From: Larimichthys crocea
Lineage: Eukaryota; Chordata; Actinopteri; Sciaenidae
Assembly: GCF_000972845.2 (NCBI RefSeq)
Contig: NC_040011.1
Location: 21,611,067-21,675,066 of the forward strand
Length of the DNA: 64,000 nucleotides
Direction: 5' to 3'
Below are positions 34,609-64,000 of the stretch, one piece after another. Position numbers and translations under genes: made by a program. Below the pieces are notes generated by a model. That model saw nothing but the letters and a program-made list of their open reading frames with translations. It was not told the origin of the DNA and searched no databases. Position 1 is the stretch's first letter; every line of letters begins with the position of its first letter.

Positions 34609-35638
34609 ACGTCCATCCAGCATGTGTTTGTAAAAGTGTAGAATGTTTACAAGTCATCCATTTTGAATTGGAATTGTTACTGGACAATAGCTCAATAATG
34701 ACTGAGATCACTGAGAACGTGTATGTTTTAACTCACCTTGTCATCATGGTATTGAATCCTTCTACAGAAATACAATAGAATGGACACACGTGCCATAGCA
34801 CAGTTTGCCCAGCAGAGGGAACCATTCATTCATTCATTCCCTCAAACCTTCAAACATGAATGGTGTACAGCACAGCTGCTTTGAATTGGTCCAGGGCTCC
34901 ACTAATGTTTGTCTCTTCCGCCAGAGATGCCACTCCCTGTAGCCTGCTATGAACTGAGGTCCAAGCCACAAATTAAGTCGACTGACTGAAACAAAGAGAC
35001 AAAATGGCAATTTATACCAGACAATGAACACTAAAAGGAGGATGGTACACTGTAATAATCTTAAGTAATGATTTAAACCACTCGGTTACTTTGCACTGTA
35101 TTATTCAGAAACAGAATTCATATGACTTAGAGCTAAATCCTAATGAGACTGTTCTGACAGTCACTAGCCAATATGTAAGTCATGAGCTTCTCCATTCTGC
35201 TGCAGGAACACACAGGACACAGGACAGAAACCATAGACAGTAATAATAAAGTCTGTATAACAAACAAAGCAATGTGTGAACATAACAAAGACATGAGACA
35301 GTTGAGGTTACATGAAATCCCAACCTCTGGACTTTGAGAGAGAATACTGGACTGAACTTACAAAGAAATTATTGGAATTATGTCCTTAAAACCATGAACA
35401 GGTAGATGATCAGAAATCAAAGTTTACAGGCCAACTTTCGACTCTGACCTACACCATATTTTCCATAGATTTCCCCTTTACTCTAATGGTATCATGGGTA
35501 TTTACTTTTCAGCGTCATATTCACATGTTAAACTGCATTCCAGGATCTCATCTTTACTAAGCGTGATGTTATTGTGACTGACTGAACCGACAACTGGAGC
35601 CAAACAACCCAAAAACAAATTACTCCAAATGAATGCTC

Positions 35639-35992
35639 ATCCCAGATAGCAAATATTTTGGCTGTATTATGGCATTTTTGGCTTTCTTTTGGCATTAAGA
35701 AAGCCTTTTGGCTTAACTGTGGTATGATTAGGGTTATCCATAATAGATAAGGAGGCGCCAGCAATATATGGCTGAGTTAAGGCATGTTTATGGCATGCCA
35801 GAAGATTGGGCGCGAGCAGGAACAGCTGATTTGGGGCTCTTCTGGGACATTTATGGCTATATTTTGGAAGTCCACAATTTGTTTAGGGTGAATTTTTGGC
35901 TCCCTTTCGGTATGATTCGGGCTTTCCTAATATCCAAAATGCAAGCCAGATTTGGGCCAAAGCGAAACCAAAAGATTTTTGCTATCTGGGAT
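35639..35992. mobile_element. 354-bp inverted-repeat MITE
   Basis: The left end ATCCCAGATAGCAAA and the right end TTTGCTATCTGGGAT are perfect complements over 15 bp. Interior sequence is T/G-rich with repeated TTTTGGC and TTATGGC words. No clear flanking duplication is visible (CATGCTC-like left, GTTGTTT right), so the superfamily is not assigned. The open frame at 35768-36046 runs out of the element and is chance. Confidence 0.7.
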
Positions 35993-36525
35993 GTTGTTTC
36001 ATGTCTGATGGATGACTATAACTTTATAGGGATGTGGAACTCATGATCTAAAAAGAAAAGCAAAAACATGGATGGAGCTTTAACTGAGGCTGAAGAGTCT
36101 TGATGTGTTTGCTTTGGTTTTCTTTTCACTTCCAATACTGAAGAACATCAAGCCTAAAGTTGCAATCATGTTCAGATAAAAAAAAAAAAAAATGTACTGT
36201 TTGAATCTAGATTTATTGTCTTAGGATTTTATTTATCTACATAAACATCTTTTATTGTAGATTTAGCTCCATTTTTCTGGAACATTAAATATAATTGGTG
36301 ACTGCTATGATTCTTTATGTTTTTTAATCATCCTAGTTATCTGTGGTTCTGTAAAGAAGATTTGCCTTTAGCAGTCTTGTTAATGCTAATGCAGCAGTGT
36401 GAAAGCTCGGGCAGGTGGTCAGTCATGAATTAAGACCTCTGAGCGCAGAGCGCAGTTTAATCTCCACTGGTTGAAGGTGGATGGACCCCATCAGTTGACT
36501 CTGTGGTTGATCAGCTCAGTGTGAT

Positions 36526-36735
36526 CATAAAAGCAGGTTTAGGTTTAGTCTCTTTTCCTGTTTATCATTCAGCTCTATTGTTTGCGCTCTTATTGTGCTC
36601 TGTTCCACGGTTTGAAGGCAGGTCTGACAGGAACCTGCACATAAAGGTTGAATGACGTCAGCAGCGGGTCCAGTCAGTAGAAAGACAGCATCTCCTCCTC
36701 CAGCACTGTTGCTGCTGGAGCTTCGTGCATTCAAG
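36526..36735 (+). promoter_or_regulatory. slc18a2: slc18a2 promoter and non-coding first exon
   Basis: A perfect CRE octamer, TGACGTCA, lies at 36653-36660. A splice donor (CAAG|GTAAGA) at 36735 pairs with the acceptor CTCTGCAG at 36840, so the 5' UTR is split and the start codon lies in the second exon. A CATAAAAG sequence at 36526-36533 and ACATAAAGG near 36640 are weak TATA-like candidates. Mammalian VMAT2 promoters also rely on a CRE close to the start site (recalled). The transcription start itself is not visible; it probably lies between the CRE and 36735. Confidence 0.6.
36653..36660. promoter_or_regulatory. CRE (CREB/ATF site)
   Basis: TGACGTCA is the full palindromic consensus. Its position, 75 bp before the donor of the non-coding exon and 236 bp before the ATG, fits a promoter-proximal role. 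Confidence 0.7.
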
Positions 36736-36895
36736 GTAAGATCACGTCCTGAGCACTTTGTTTCCGATTTCTAACTCTGTCATACAGACTGGTTGATTTT
36801 TAGAAAGTTACTGACCCACCCCTGCCACTTTTCTCTGCAGGAGGACTTGTCATCTGGCTGTTTTATCTTGTCTTGCTCTTTTCGGGACTACCACC

Positions 36896-55859
<18,964 letters not shown>

Positions 55860-56529
55860 CAGGACAGCAGCCATGCAGGTTAACCCTTCAGAGGATCTAT
55901 TTTGTTGTATAAAAAAAAGGAACAGAAGAAAAAAAAAACAGCCAAGATATTTCCATGTGAATGTCCCACGTTCAGTCTTCACTGTTCAGTGTCCTCTTAG
56001 CGGTTGTATTGGAGCAAACCAAAGTTGTTCTTGATCTGTAATTGCAAACGCATTGCGTGAGAGATATTTTTTTTAGCCAACAGCCTTATTCAGTAGAGAG
56101 ATGTTTCAGAAAGCACTTTTAGACAGTTGGAAGGAGCTGAACAACAAGTATGCTTTGCTAGTTTATTTTGAATACAATTATGTCTTCATTTAAGTGTCAG
56201 CCATTAAAGTCTCATTTTTATCTACTAGATGTCCATGATACTGTCCATGTTATCACCAGACCTGTGCAAGTGTGCAAGTTGGTATTGTTGTTGTGAGATA
56301 TGTCAAGAAACTGTTGTTTGTTTAAAATCCAGAAAGATTCTTTGGCCAGGTCTATGGTCCTTGTTTGCATTGATACAGTTAAAGATGTAAATATTAAGAC
56401 TAAAACAGGCCCAGCCCAACTGATGTGACTGAACTGCATGGGGAAGTCAACACATTTGAGCTGCTTAAGAAAAGAATGAGGAATGTATTCTAAAAGACAG
56501 TATATCCTCCTGATAAGAACAGAAGTCAT

Positions 56530-56568
<39 letters not shown>

Positions 56569-56623
56569 CAACATCACAGAGAAAGATCATTTAAAGCTGC
56601 TGTTCATACTTTTATTTAATAAA
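55860..56623 (+). other. slc18a2 3' UTR (probable)
   Basis: No ORF. Candidate polyadenylation signals are ATTAAA at 56203-56208 and AATAAA at 56618-56623, and a further AATAAA lies at 57854-57859. A T36 run at 56531-56566 interrupts the region. Which signal is used cannot be told from sequence. Confidence 0.5.
56531..56566. repeat. T36 homopolymer
   Basis: A pure run of 36 T, perhaps the A tail of a minus-strand retroinsertion or an assembly-prone tract. Confidence 0.9.
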
Positions 56624-59600
56624 TCATTAATACTGTAAATTCTCTGTATTTTTTTTTACCAAGCCTAATGGGCTACAGTAGAAACATGCTATATTCATTT
56701 TTGTCCCTGTTAATGGAGATTCAAATTCATACTTGAACTTACACTTGTAAATGCTTGTATCCACAGCACAAATCCATGAGTACAACAGACAGACTCAACA
56801 CTTCCTGTATTTCACATTAAAAGTCTTTCAGTATTCCCTTTATTGTTAGATTTGAATGTGAAGTGATACATTTTACTGACAATGGCTAATGTTAATGAGG
56901 AACAGGTCATGAGACTATGATTTAATAATGTAGAGGGTGACAGTTAATTCTTTACCTTCAGTAGTGACCAGCTTAAATTTGTTCATAATGGCTGCTCTCA
57001 TGGCTGTTATTTGGGACAAGGCTTTTATTTGAATACGTGAGAATTAAAATAGAGAATTTACAGGTATGTCCATTGTTGAAGTGGAGCATTATCATCACAA
57101 AACAAACTTAAAGACCCATCCTGTTTTCATGTAGTTTGAAAATGTACCCAACCCTCTAGAACAAGTTTCACAACATATTACCAGTATTATTACATGTAAT
57201 AAATAGACCCTATAATGTTTGGAAGTGGCTGATTTAGATCAACTAAAAGCTTTCACACAATCTTTCACAATAACTCAGTTATTTGTGTATTTCAGCTCAA
57301 CAAAGTATCAAACTCACAAGCAAGGTACTGCCTGAAAAATGGGTTCTGAACAGTTTATAGTTTTTTCTGTCATAGTTGACAGCCTCAGTCAAAGGCTGCA
57401 GTAAAGGTTGCAGTATAATTCTTTTTTCTGTCCTCTGTTAGTTTATTTTGTAAAAAAATATGCAAGGACCGTTCCAAGATCCACAAGAAAGAAACTTTAA
57501 ATTCACTAACTTTCAATCGTTTTCAATCATTATTGACGTCAACATTTATTTAACACTCACAAGCAGCTTCTGCATTGATTTGTATCGTGAGCCAAAATAG
57601 CCAGAATAACAGTGGAGGCGGCAGTAAACTGCCTTTTGATTCACAGCACAGTGGATCTACACAGCAGCGTTTGGGTGGGGGAGGTGTTCCTGGCGACCTC
57701 ACCATTGTGTGTGTTTCTGCCTTGAGCCATCATTATGTGATTACTTACACCTCACTATGACAAGTCCAAATGATGGCTAAGGAAAAGGCCTGTTGGTTTG
57801 TAGTCTATTTTTGATGGGGTGTTCCTTTATAACTACACTGGACATAAAGTTGAAATAAAATATTTTGACCTCTTCTCATGAAATGATTGTGACAATATGA
57901 TTTATCCTTGATGGATAAAGCGAATCTTCTCTAAACTGTATTGATCAATCTCTTCCAAACAGTATAGGAATAAAAAGAAATGTGTCTGAAAACAAAATTA
58001 TTCCAACTTTATGGGCAACAGAATACAGTATTTAGTGTATACAGTACTGTAGGCCTGTATACGGTCCATTTTTCACCAGTCATACTACATATTGTCCATA
58101 TTGTACAAATCCTTGCTAAAATTAAAAATATAAAAACAAAATGTTTCATAAAGGTGTTCATTGTCCATCACTGATGTGTTCTTGGTAGAAAAGCCGTTCA
58201 AACAATATGATCTTAATAATATGTTATTAATATGTTGGTCATTTTCTCGAATCATTCACATGATTTTTCAGAGACAATAATGATTTAATCATATTACATT
58301 CTCTCATGTCTGTCTGTCATATTACATGACACTGACCTGATGTTTACTAAAATGCCAATATCCACCCTATAGATGGGTTAAACACAGCTGATGCCGTTAG
58401 TTGTCTGTTGTTCTCAGAGATTACATTTTTTGAGGCCGAAAGTGTCGATCAGTCTTTCAGTCTGACAGTTTTAAAAAATTAAGCTTTCTTAACACTCATC
58501 TTCTCAGTGCTCTGGGTTCTCTGTTTCTGTCTTTTGACAATTACATAAAAATATTTGTCATGAAATATGTGTCTGTCTTTCAGTGGTTTAACCTCAATGG
58601 ATGGGGCAACAATCTTTAGAACATATTAACAAAACGCATTAAGCAGTAAAATCAGTATTGTACACTAAGCTAGGATTTAACAGTAGTAATAGTAATTTAG
58701 TGAGGGCCAACATACTGGACATAATGGTGAAACAAGACCAGAGGCAGCTGTGGAAATAAAAAATAAACCAAGAAATCTGTTCAAATCTGAGCTTGATCTG
58801 AAACTTCAAGCTAAATGTGTTCAGCTCTGCAATATAAAAGCTCAACACTATATCATGTGGTTTGCTTTATTTAACGGTAATGTTTGTAGTTTTCCCACTA
58901 ACAACACAATACCCCTGCAACTAAGAAGATAGAAAGATGACATTTGAGGAGATGGTGGTTGAATAAGCCAGAGGAATCAGTGGTTAGGCATGCTGCCTCT
59001 GGTGCAGCTCCACTTGACACACATTTTGTTCTTACACTCCTGTGATGTCCATTGCGTTCAGCATGTTTTGGAGCACTGTTTAATATTTGACTGGACTGTA
59101 TTGGATTTTAGTCATCAGTCATCAGTTGTTTGTGGAAAATAATATTTCTTTATAGTTTTTTTTCATCTAAAATCTATTGCAAACAGTCAGTTCCTATATC
59201 AGTCCATCATGTCTGTCAATGGTTGGATGTTATCCGTTTTCCTTGTCTTACTTGTGGAAACACCATATCTCTATTAAATGTGGTATAATCTGAAAAACAA
59301 GTCCTTTGCTCAAAAATGACAACATTGAACCAAAATCTAGAGACAGATGGGTTTTCAGCACTGTTATATTTTGGTGCATTTAAATCAGTGTTTAGACTGC
59401 TGTGAGTGTTATTCGAAATGTTGTACATGTACATGTATAAGGTGAAGAATCAACATGCTTTTTGGTAACAGAAATACTGAGTTGATTGCCTGTGTTGGGT
59501 GCTGGAAGACAGCAGAATGCATTGCCATGTTAGGGAAATGTGGGAGAAGACACTGTAATCAGCCTGTCCATCAACACTGGGCTTCAATTACTTTGCAGAT

Positions 59601-59834
59601 GCTCACACAATACCTACCCTCCTAAGAACCCACACAACTGTGCATCTTAAAGCCATGCATGTACATACACACACAGGTTTTTACACCCCTCTAAAGAGAA
59701 ATATCATTATGTACTTCCGATGCAATGTCAGACTCAAGTATGTAAGAAAAAAATAAAGTAGCTCAGTCTGTATGGATTTGGCTTGGGAACTGGAGTGGCC
59801 AGTTCACAGATCCACATTTGCATGTCTATGAACT

Positions 59835-59837
<3 letters not shown>

Positions 59838-59868
<31 letters not shown>
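59838..59868. repeat. (GT)n microsatellite
   Basis: About 15 GT units. Confidence 0.96.
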
Positions 59869-59870
<2 letters not shown>

Positions 59871-59884
59871 CAGGTAGAAATGTA

Positions 59885-59945
59885 TATTAAATAAATTGAG
59901 TGAAAAAAGGATTTCCCCTTGAAGGATCAATAAAGTACCTTCTAC
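59885..59945 (+). mobile_element. LINE 3'-end remnant
   Basis: ATTTCCCCTTGAAGGATCAA followed by TAAAGTACCTTCTACT resembles the 3' terminus shared by several fish non-LTR elements (TTTCCCC...GGATCAATAAAGTA). No other part of the element is visible. Confidence 0.5.
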
Positions 59946-62900
59946 TGGACCCTGTTCATATCCTTACATCATTATGCCATAAATACCTCATTGTATCTGT
60001 TTGTTATCCTTGTGTCTACCTTGTATCACACCATTTTGCAAAAACAAGTTGGGATTTCAGATTACAGAAAGAGTGAGGAAACACTTTTTGTTTGTGATTA
60101 GAATCCAAGCGTTAAGATGAATTTATGCTGAATTGGATCAGACAGAGAAACACTTTAAACTCTATGCTGCTGTGACTGGTTGTTTCTCTGCCAGGCAACT
60201 GTTGATGCTCTGGATGTGACAGGTCAGCTTCATGGAAGTACCTCAGATGGCTGACTGGCCAATCATTTAGGCTTTATTGAAACGGCTATCCCTTGGAAAG
60301 TCATTTTCCTGCTTGTACATCTTTCTCTGCAGTGTGTTGTTTAGTATCGCTGCATGATTTTCGACTAGGCTGGATAGGTCCTCTGCTGTTATTTCACCTA
60401 TTTTGACCCTTAGGACCACTATAATTGAGATGGATGAGCCTGTTGCCATTTTCTTCTCAAGCAAATGTGCACACATTGTAGACAAACCACAAAGCTGTGA
60501 TGTGAATTCATTTGAGCTTGTTTATTTAGGTTATGTACAATAAAGCTTTATCACACGAGCCTTCTCAAAAACTGTGTACAACATCCCTCACATACACAAA
60601 CAGAAACAAACACCATCCTGACCTGCTGAAAGCCGTGGTGGGCAGTCATATTGTAAGTGCAGTTTCAAAGGTTAGGGCTGGGGGAAGGGGAGGTGGAAGG
60701 AGCAGAAGCATGTGATTATGAGTTCTGTGGAAGAGCACATTGTAACAGCAGCAGCAGCAAAAGCAGTGCTTCTCAGGCCAAAATAATCTCAGAGTGAACT
60801 GTTCTCAGGCTCCCCTTGGTCCCCAAAAAAACCTCAGGTTACATTAGTAGACAAATGGGCACACAGACTGCACAATTCCAAAGAGAAAAGAAGAGTAATC
60901 ACAGACACTGGGATTTATTCTTGATAATCAGCTTCATTTCCTACAAAAATATTGCACAAAGAATCTCGAGACAGACTGGAGAGAAAATGACAAGTACAGC
61001 AGCCAGTAAGCCAACATCTACATGAGCAACATATCTACCACAGAAAAGAACAGGAAACGTAAGTCTGCTTGATTTCTTCTGTCACATGAGCTTGAATAAG
61101 TCATTCTGGAGTTAAGTTACATTAAAAATCTACTCTCTCCTAACTTACACTCAACTGTTGTTCAATGCATATTACTGATTTTTTTAATCTACCATCAGTT
61201 TGTTTAATGTACTTTATGCTAGAAAATCTAAAGATGTGTCAAGAAAAAACAGAATCCTAGGCCTAAAGCAGTGGCTTCCAATCCCCAGTACTGGTACCAG
61301 ACCATGGACAATTCTGTCAGGCCATGAGGAAGCAATGTGACACAGCAAAAACAAATTATATTTCTATAACTTTATAGGCTAGTTTCCAAGTACCATGAAA
61401 CTAAACCATGAACTAAATTCCAACACTCGGAGAAAAGCCAACAGGCAGCTGTGTCTCCAAGACCTCAGTATCAGTATAGGGCTCATATAAACAGACAAAG
61501 TCTCCGCTGTTGTAATTGTACTTGTTCACACAAAAGTGATGAAGTAATTGGTTCTGCATATCCTTCTCTGTTGGCTACAAGTTTTCAGATGCTCTTAGTC
61601 TGAAGCATATTAAGAATTTACCCTTACTTTCCCCACAGAGAATGTATATAAATGTGTTGGGCTGCATTCAGACCACCATCAGCACAGCATGAAAATGAAT
61701 GAGGTTATTATGATGCCAAGGCAGAGTCTCTGGCAGGAATTACAGTCATCCAGCAAGAATCTTAAAACTGGCTCAACTTGCAAAGTGCTACAGTGGACAA
61801 TCAAATACTTGCAAGCACACATTATTGGTAGATTACCTTGTAGCATGAAACAGCATATTTCTACTGTTTACATCATGATAGTCAGGACAAACTGCTGCCT
61901 TGATAACTGTCCAGATGCTTCACATTCATGCAGTGTTTTAGCGTCTGCTAAGCCTCCTTCAATCTATTACTCCAACTGGATTCTGGATCATGTTTCATCA
62001 TCTAATTTTTGAAAGCAGGGCAGTTTTTAGAATGGCTGCCCATGTACTTTCTATCAAGCATTAACTCTACTCGCTGTATGTTAAACGTTACAATTCTGAT
62101 GGACTGATGTCAAAACCTGCTCACTGCTGTTAATATTTTTTGAACACTATCAAAGTCAATCTTACTAAGTATCCACTAACAAACAATTGTATTGTGCTGG
62201 AAATATGTAATGTGGAGCCACTGGAATAAAAATAGTAAATAGTCAGATAGTTCCTCTTTACAAAAGTTTTTTTCCAGTGATTCCAGTGAAGGGTGTAAAG
62301 CACTTTGGAGCTGTAGCTGGGTACATGTGATGTCAATGTAACTGCAGGCTACATGAATGATTGATGATGATGCAAAAAAATGGTGGAGGCTGTGCCAAAC
62401 AGCTGTACATACACAAAACACAATAACGACTAAAGTCTTCTGGGTAAGAAAACAACTCATGAAGGCAAATGATCTGCACTAAATCATGTTTTGAAGCATA
62501 GACATCATCTTCATGTACACATACACTAAATTAAATAAATAAATGTCAAACATCATAAGAGCTTCTGAGTAACATTCATTCACAGATCGATCAAAAAAAG
62601 TCAATTATGTGGCTTACCTATATTGCCCCCCTGAAAGTTTTGATCAGTTATCAATGTGCCACAGTTGGGTTTGAAGATATCTGAACAAAACATGACAAAC
62701 AATCAAAAAGAACTGGTTCAAAATTATAACCCAGGACAATAAGTTACCTTCTTACACCCTCCCACAAAAAAGAAAATGTGTTATATGCTCAAATATATTT
62801 GGCCTAACCAATACAAACAAATACACCAAAAGAATAAAGACATTTTATAAAGGATTGCACTATTAATTATGCAGCTGCTGAAGTCTGAAACATCTTTGTG

Positions 62901-63530
62901 AACAGGCTAGGTTCTTTTAAAATCCAAATATATTATGGTAAAAAAAAGTGCTAAAAAAAAAAGATATGTATGACTGATTAGACTCATATTCACTTTCACA
63001 TGGGACTGATACTCACAGCAAACAAATTCTGAACAACTATTTTCTTCATTTTTTCCTTCTCCAATGTTAAGATGATTCAGACCAATACACCACAGAAGTG
63101 TGCATTTTCTAAAGTCCTTATGTCAAAGCAGTTAGAGACAATAAAGCAAAGTAAATTAAATGCTAACAATGACATTTTGAAGCCACAGAAAAACAAAACT
63201 CAAGAATACACATGCAGCACTACTGAGGACAGATAATAGTCTAGCTCTCAAGCTTCCCTTTAAAAACCAAGAGCATGGAAACAGCATCACATTGTGCAAA
63301 TCAAAACATCAGTAACAGGTTTACCATGACTCCTTAGGAAGGATATTCCTTGCTTTATACCCATGCTTTCTGTTTCACATAAAATAAAAAAAGCATGTGA
63401 ATCAAAAACTGGACCCCAACACCCAAATATTTAAAACAGACTTCTGAAATTTCCCAATCTCAAAAAGACAGAAATTTGCTGGGAGGCCAGAGCCTAAAGC
63501 ACTTATTCCTCCTCTTTTTTCTAGTCTTAC

Positions 63531-64000
63531 TTAGTGGAGTGCCTCAACACAGATTTGCTCCTCAGTAATGTCATCCAGCAGCTGCACCTCCACAGGGCTG
63601 CATATGTCACTGTCATAGACCTCTGTCCCCATCAGAGCCTCTTCCTCCAGGGTTTCTCCTTTGCCCTTAAAGCCTTGCTGCTCTGATGGAGAGGTGCTCT
63701 CCACTGACTCCAGGTCCTCAATGCCTGCTCGGTAGTGGATCATTAGCAGGGTGAGGGCCTGGAGTCTCTCCCCAGACTTGGCCAGGGCTGTACTAATTAG
63801 GGCCTTGCGTCGGGCATCTGTGGCCTCCCTCTCCTCCAACAGAAGAGCATTATTGTGCTCCAGCTCCTGGTCAATTTCCTGCTGCAATTTGTCCAGCATC
63901 AACTCAAGCTTCTGAGAGCGTTCATCTGTGGGCAGTCCCCGGTACAGGTCACGACCTATCTCCTTCACAGCAATGAACACACTGTCATCCAACCCACCTT
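63531..64000 (-). CDS. pdzd8: PDZD8 C-terminal end, partial (cut by window edge)
   Basis: A minus-strand frame is open from the window edge to TAA at 63531-63533. The visible protein begins GGLDDSVFIAVKEIGRDLYR and continues with a coiled coil (KLELMLDKLQQEIDQELEHN) and ALAKSGERLQALTLLMIHYR then AGIED. These match the C-terminus of PDZD8, an ER protein with SMP, PDZ and C1 domains that tethers the ER to late endosomes and mitochondria and helps move lipids. The C-terminal coiled coil of the mammalian protein binds Rab7 (recalled). The last 45 residues are acidic and diverge from the mammalian tail. The first in-frame codons shown are internal, with no start here. The gene is convergent with slc18a2, as in human. 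Confidence 0.93.
   Translation of the reverse strand, partial: GGLDDSVFIAVKEIGRDLYRGLPTDERSQKLELMLDKLQQEIDQELEHNNALLLEEREATDARRKALISTALAKSGERLQALTLLMIHYRAGIEDLESVESTSPSEQQGFKGKGETLEEEALMGTEVYDSDICSPVEVQLLDDITEEQICVEALH

Larger units (their letters stand above)
56624..63530. other. slc18a2-pdzd8 convergent intergenic and pdzd8 3' UTR
   Basis: No supportable gene. The part nearest 63530 should be pdzd8 3' UTR on the minus strand, of unknown length. Other contents: a SINE-head-like stretch near 58965-59010 (CAGTGGTTAGGCATGCTGCC), a (GT)n run, a LINE 3'-end remnant near 59900, and a decayed MITE-like CAGTGGCTTCCAATCCCC at 61269. Small open frames such as 61689-62012 and 62460-62176 lack any protein signature. 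Confidence 0.5.

Noticed and set aside
34373..34711. Cysteine-rich minus-strand frames (CYLSA/LLPVC repeats)
   Set aside because: All frames of a 15-bp minisatellite stay open; not a protein.

Overview
This is a vertebrate, almost certainly percomorph teleost, nuclear genomic window. It contains long introns with GT-AG splice sites, many microsatellites and the usual bony-fish mobile-element mix: L2/UnaL2-type LINEs, tRNA-derived SINEs, hAT and pogo-like MITEs. Three conserved protein-coding genes lie in the order kcnk18 (+), slc18a2 (+), pdzd8 (-). The same neighbourhood occurs on human chromosome 10q (recalled, not searched). The species cannot be named from the sequence alone.

Layout. 1-16 kb is gene-poor and repeat-rich. 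It holds a 27-bp tandem repeat, a pogo-type MITE, the broken C-terminal exons of a cytosolic phospholipase A2 gamma-like gene, a 5'-truncated L2-type LINE, a possible solo LTR, a dead hAT transposase of the GTF2IRD2-like type, a second short hAT element and a 15-bp minisatellite. 16.2-28.3 kb is kcnk18 (TRESK two-pore potassium channel), three coding exons giving 399 residues. Its 10.7-kb second intron hosts an apparently intact 967-codon LINE, a LINE fragment, a hAT MITE with a perfect 8-bp target-site duplication, and a GATA microsatellite 52 bp before the last exon. 28.3-36.5 kb is intergenic, with another broken LINE, a 15-bp minisatellite and a 354-bp inverted-repeat element.

36.5-55.9 kb is slc18a2 (VMAT2), reconstructed here as one non-coding 5' exon and 15 coding exons. 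All phases join to give 517 residues. The charged residues and cysteines matching those studied in the human protein are present, and a perfect CRE octamer sits just upstream of the first exon's donor. Its last intron holds a 1.33-kb foldback element with inverted arms made largely of a 40-bp tandem repeat. 55.9-63.5 kb is the convergent 3' region between slc18a2 and pdzd8. 63.5-64 kb is the C-terminal end of pdzd8 on the minus strand.

The two complete genes are both linked to neuronal function: TRESK sets background potassium conductance, and VMAT2 loads monoamines into vesicles. The sequence shows no shared regulation. I see no new multi-gene system. The most unusual structures are repeats: the foldback element, the tandem 5' units of the intact LINE, and a 27-bp repeat present both at the window start and in the foldback loop.
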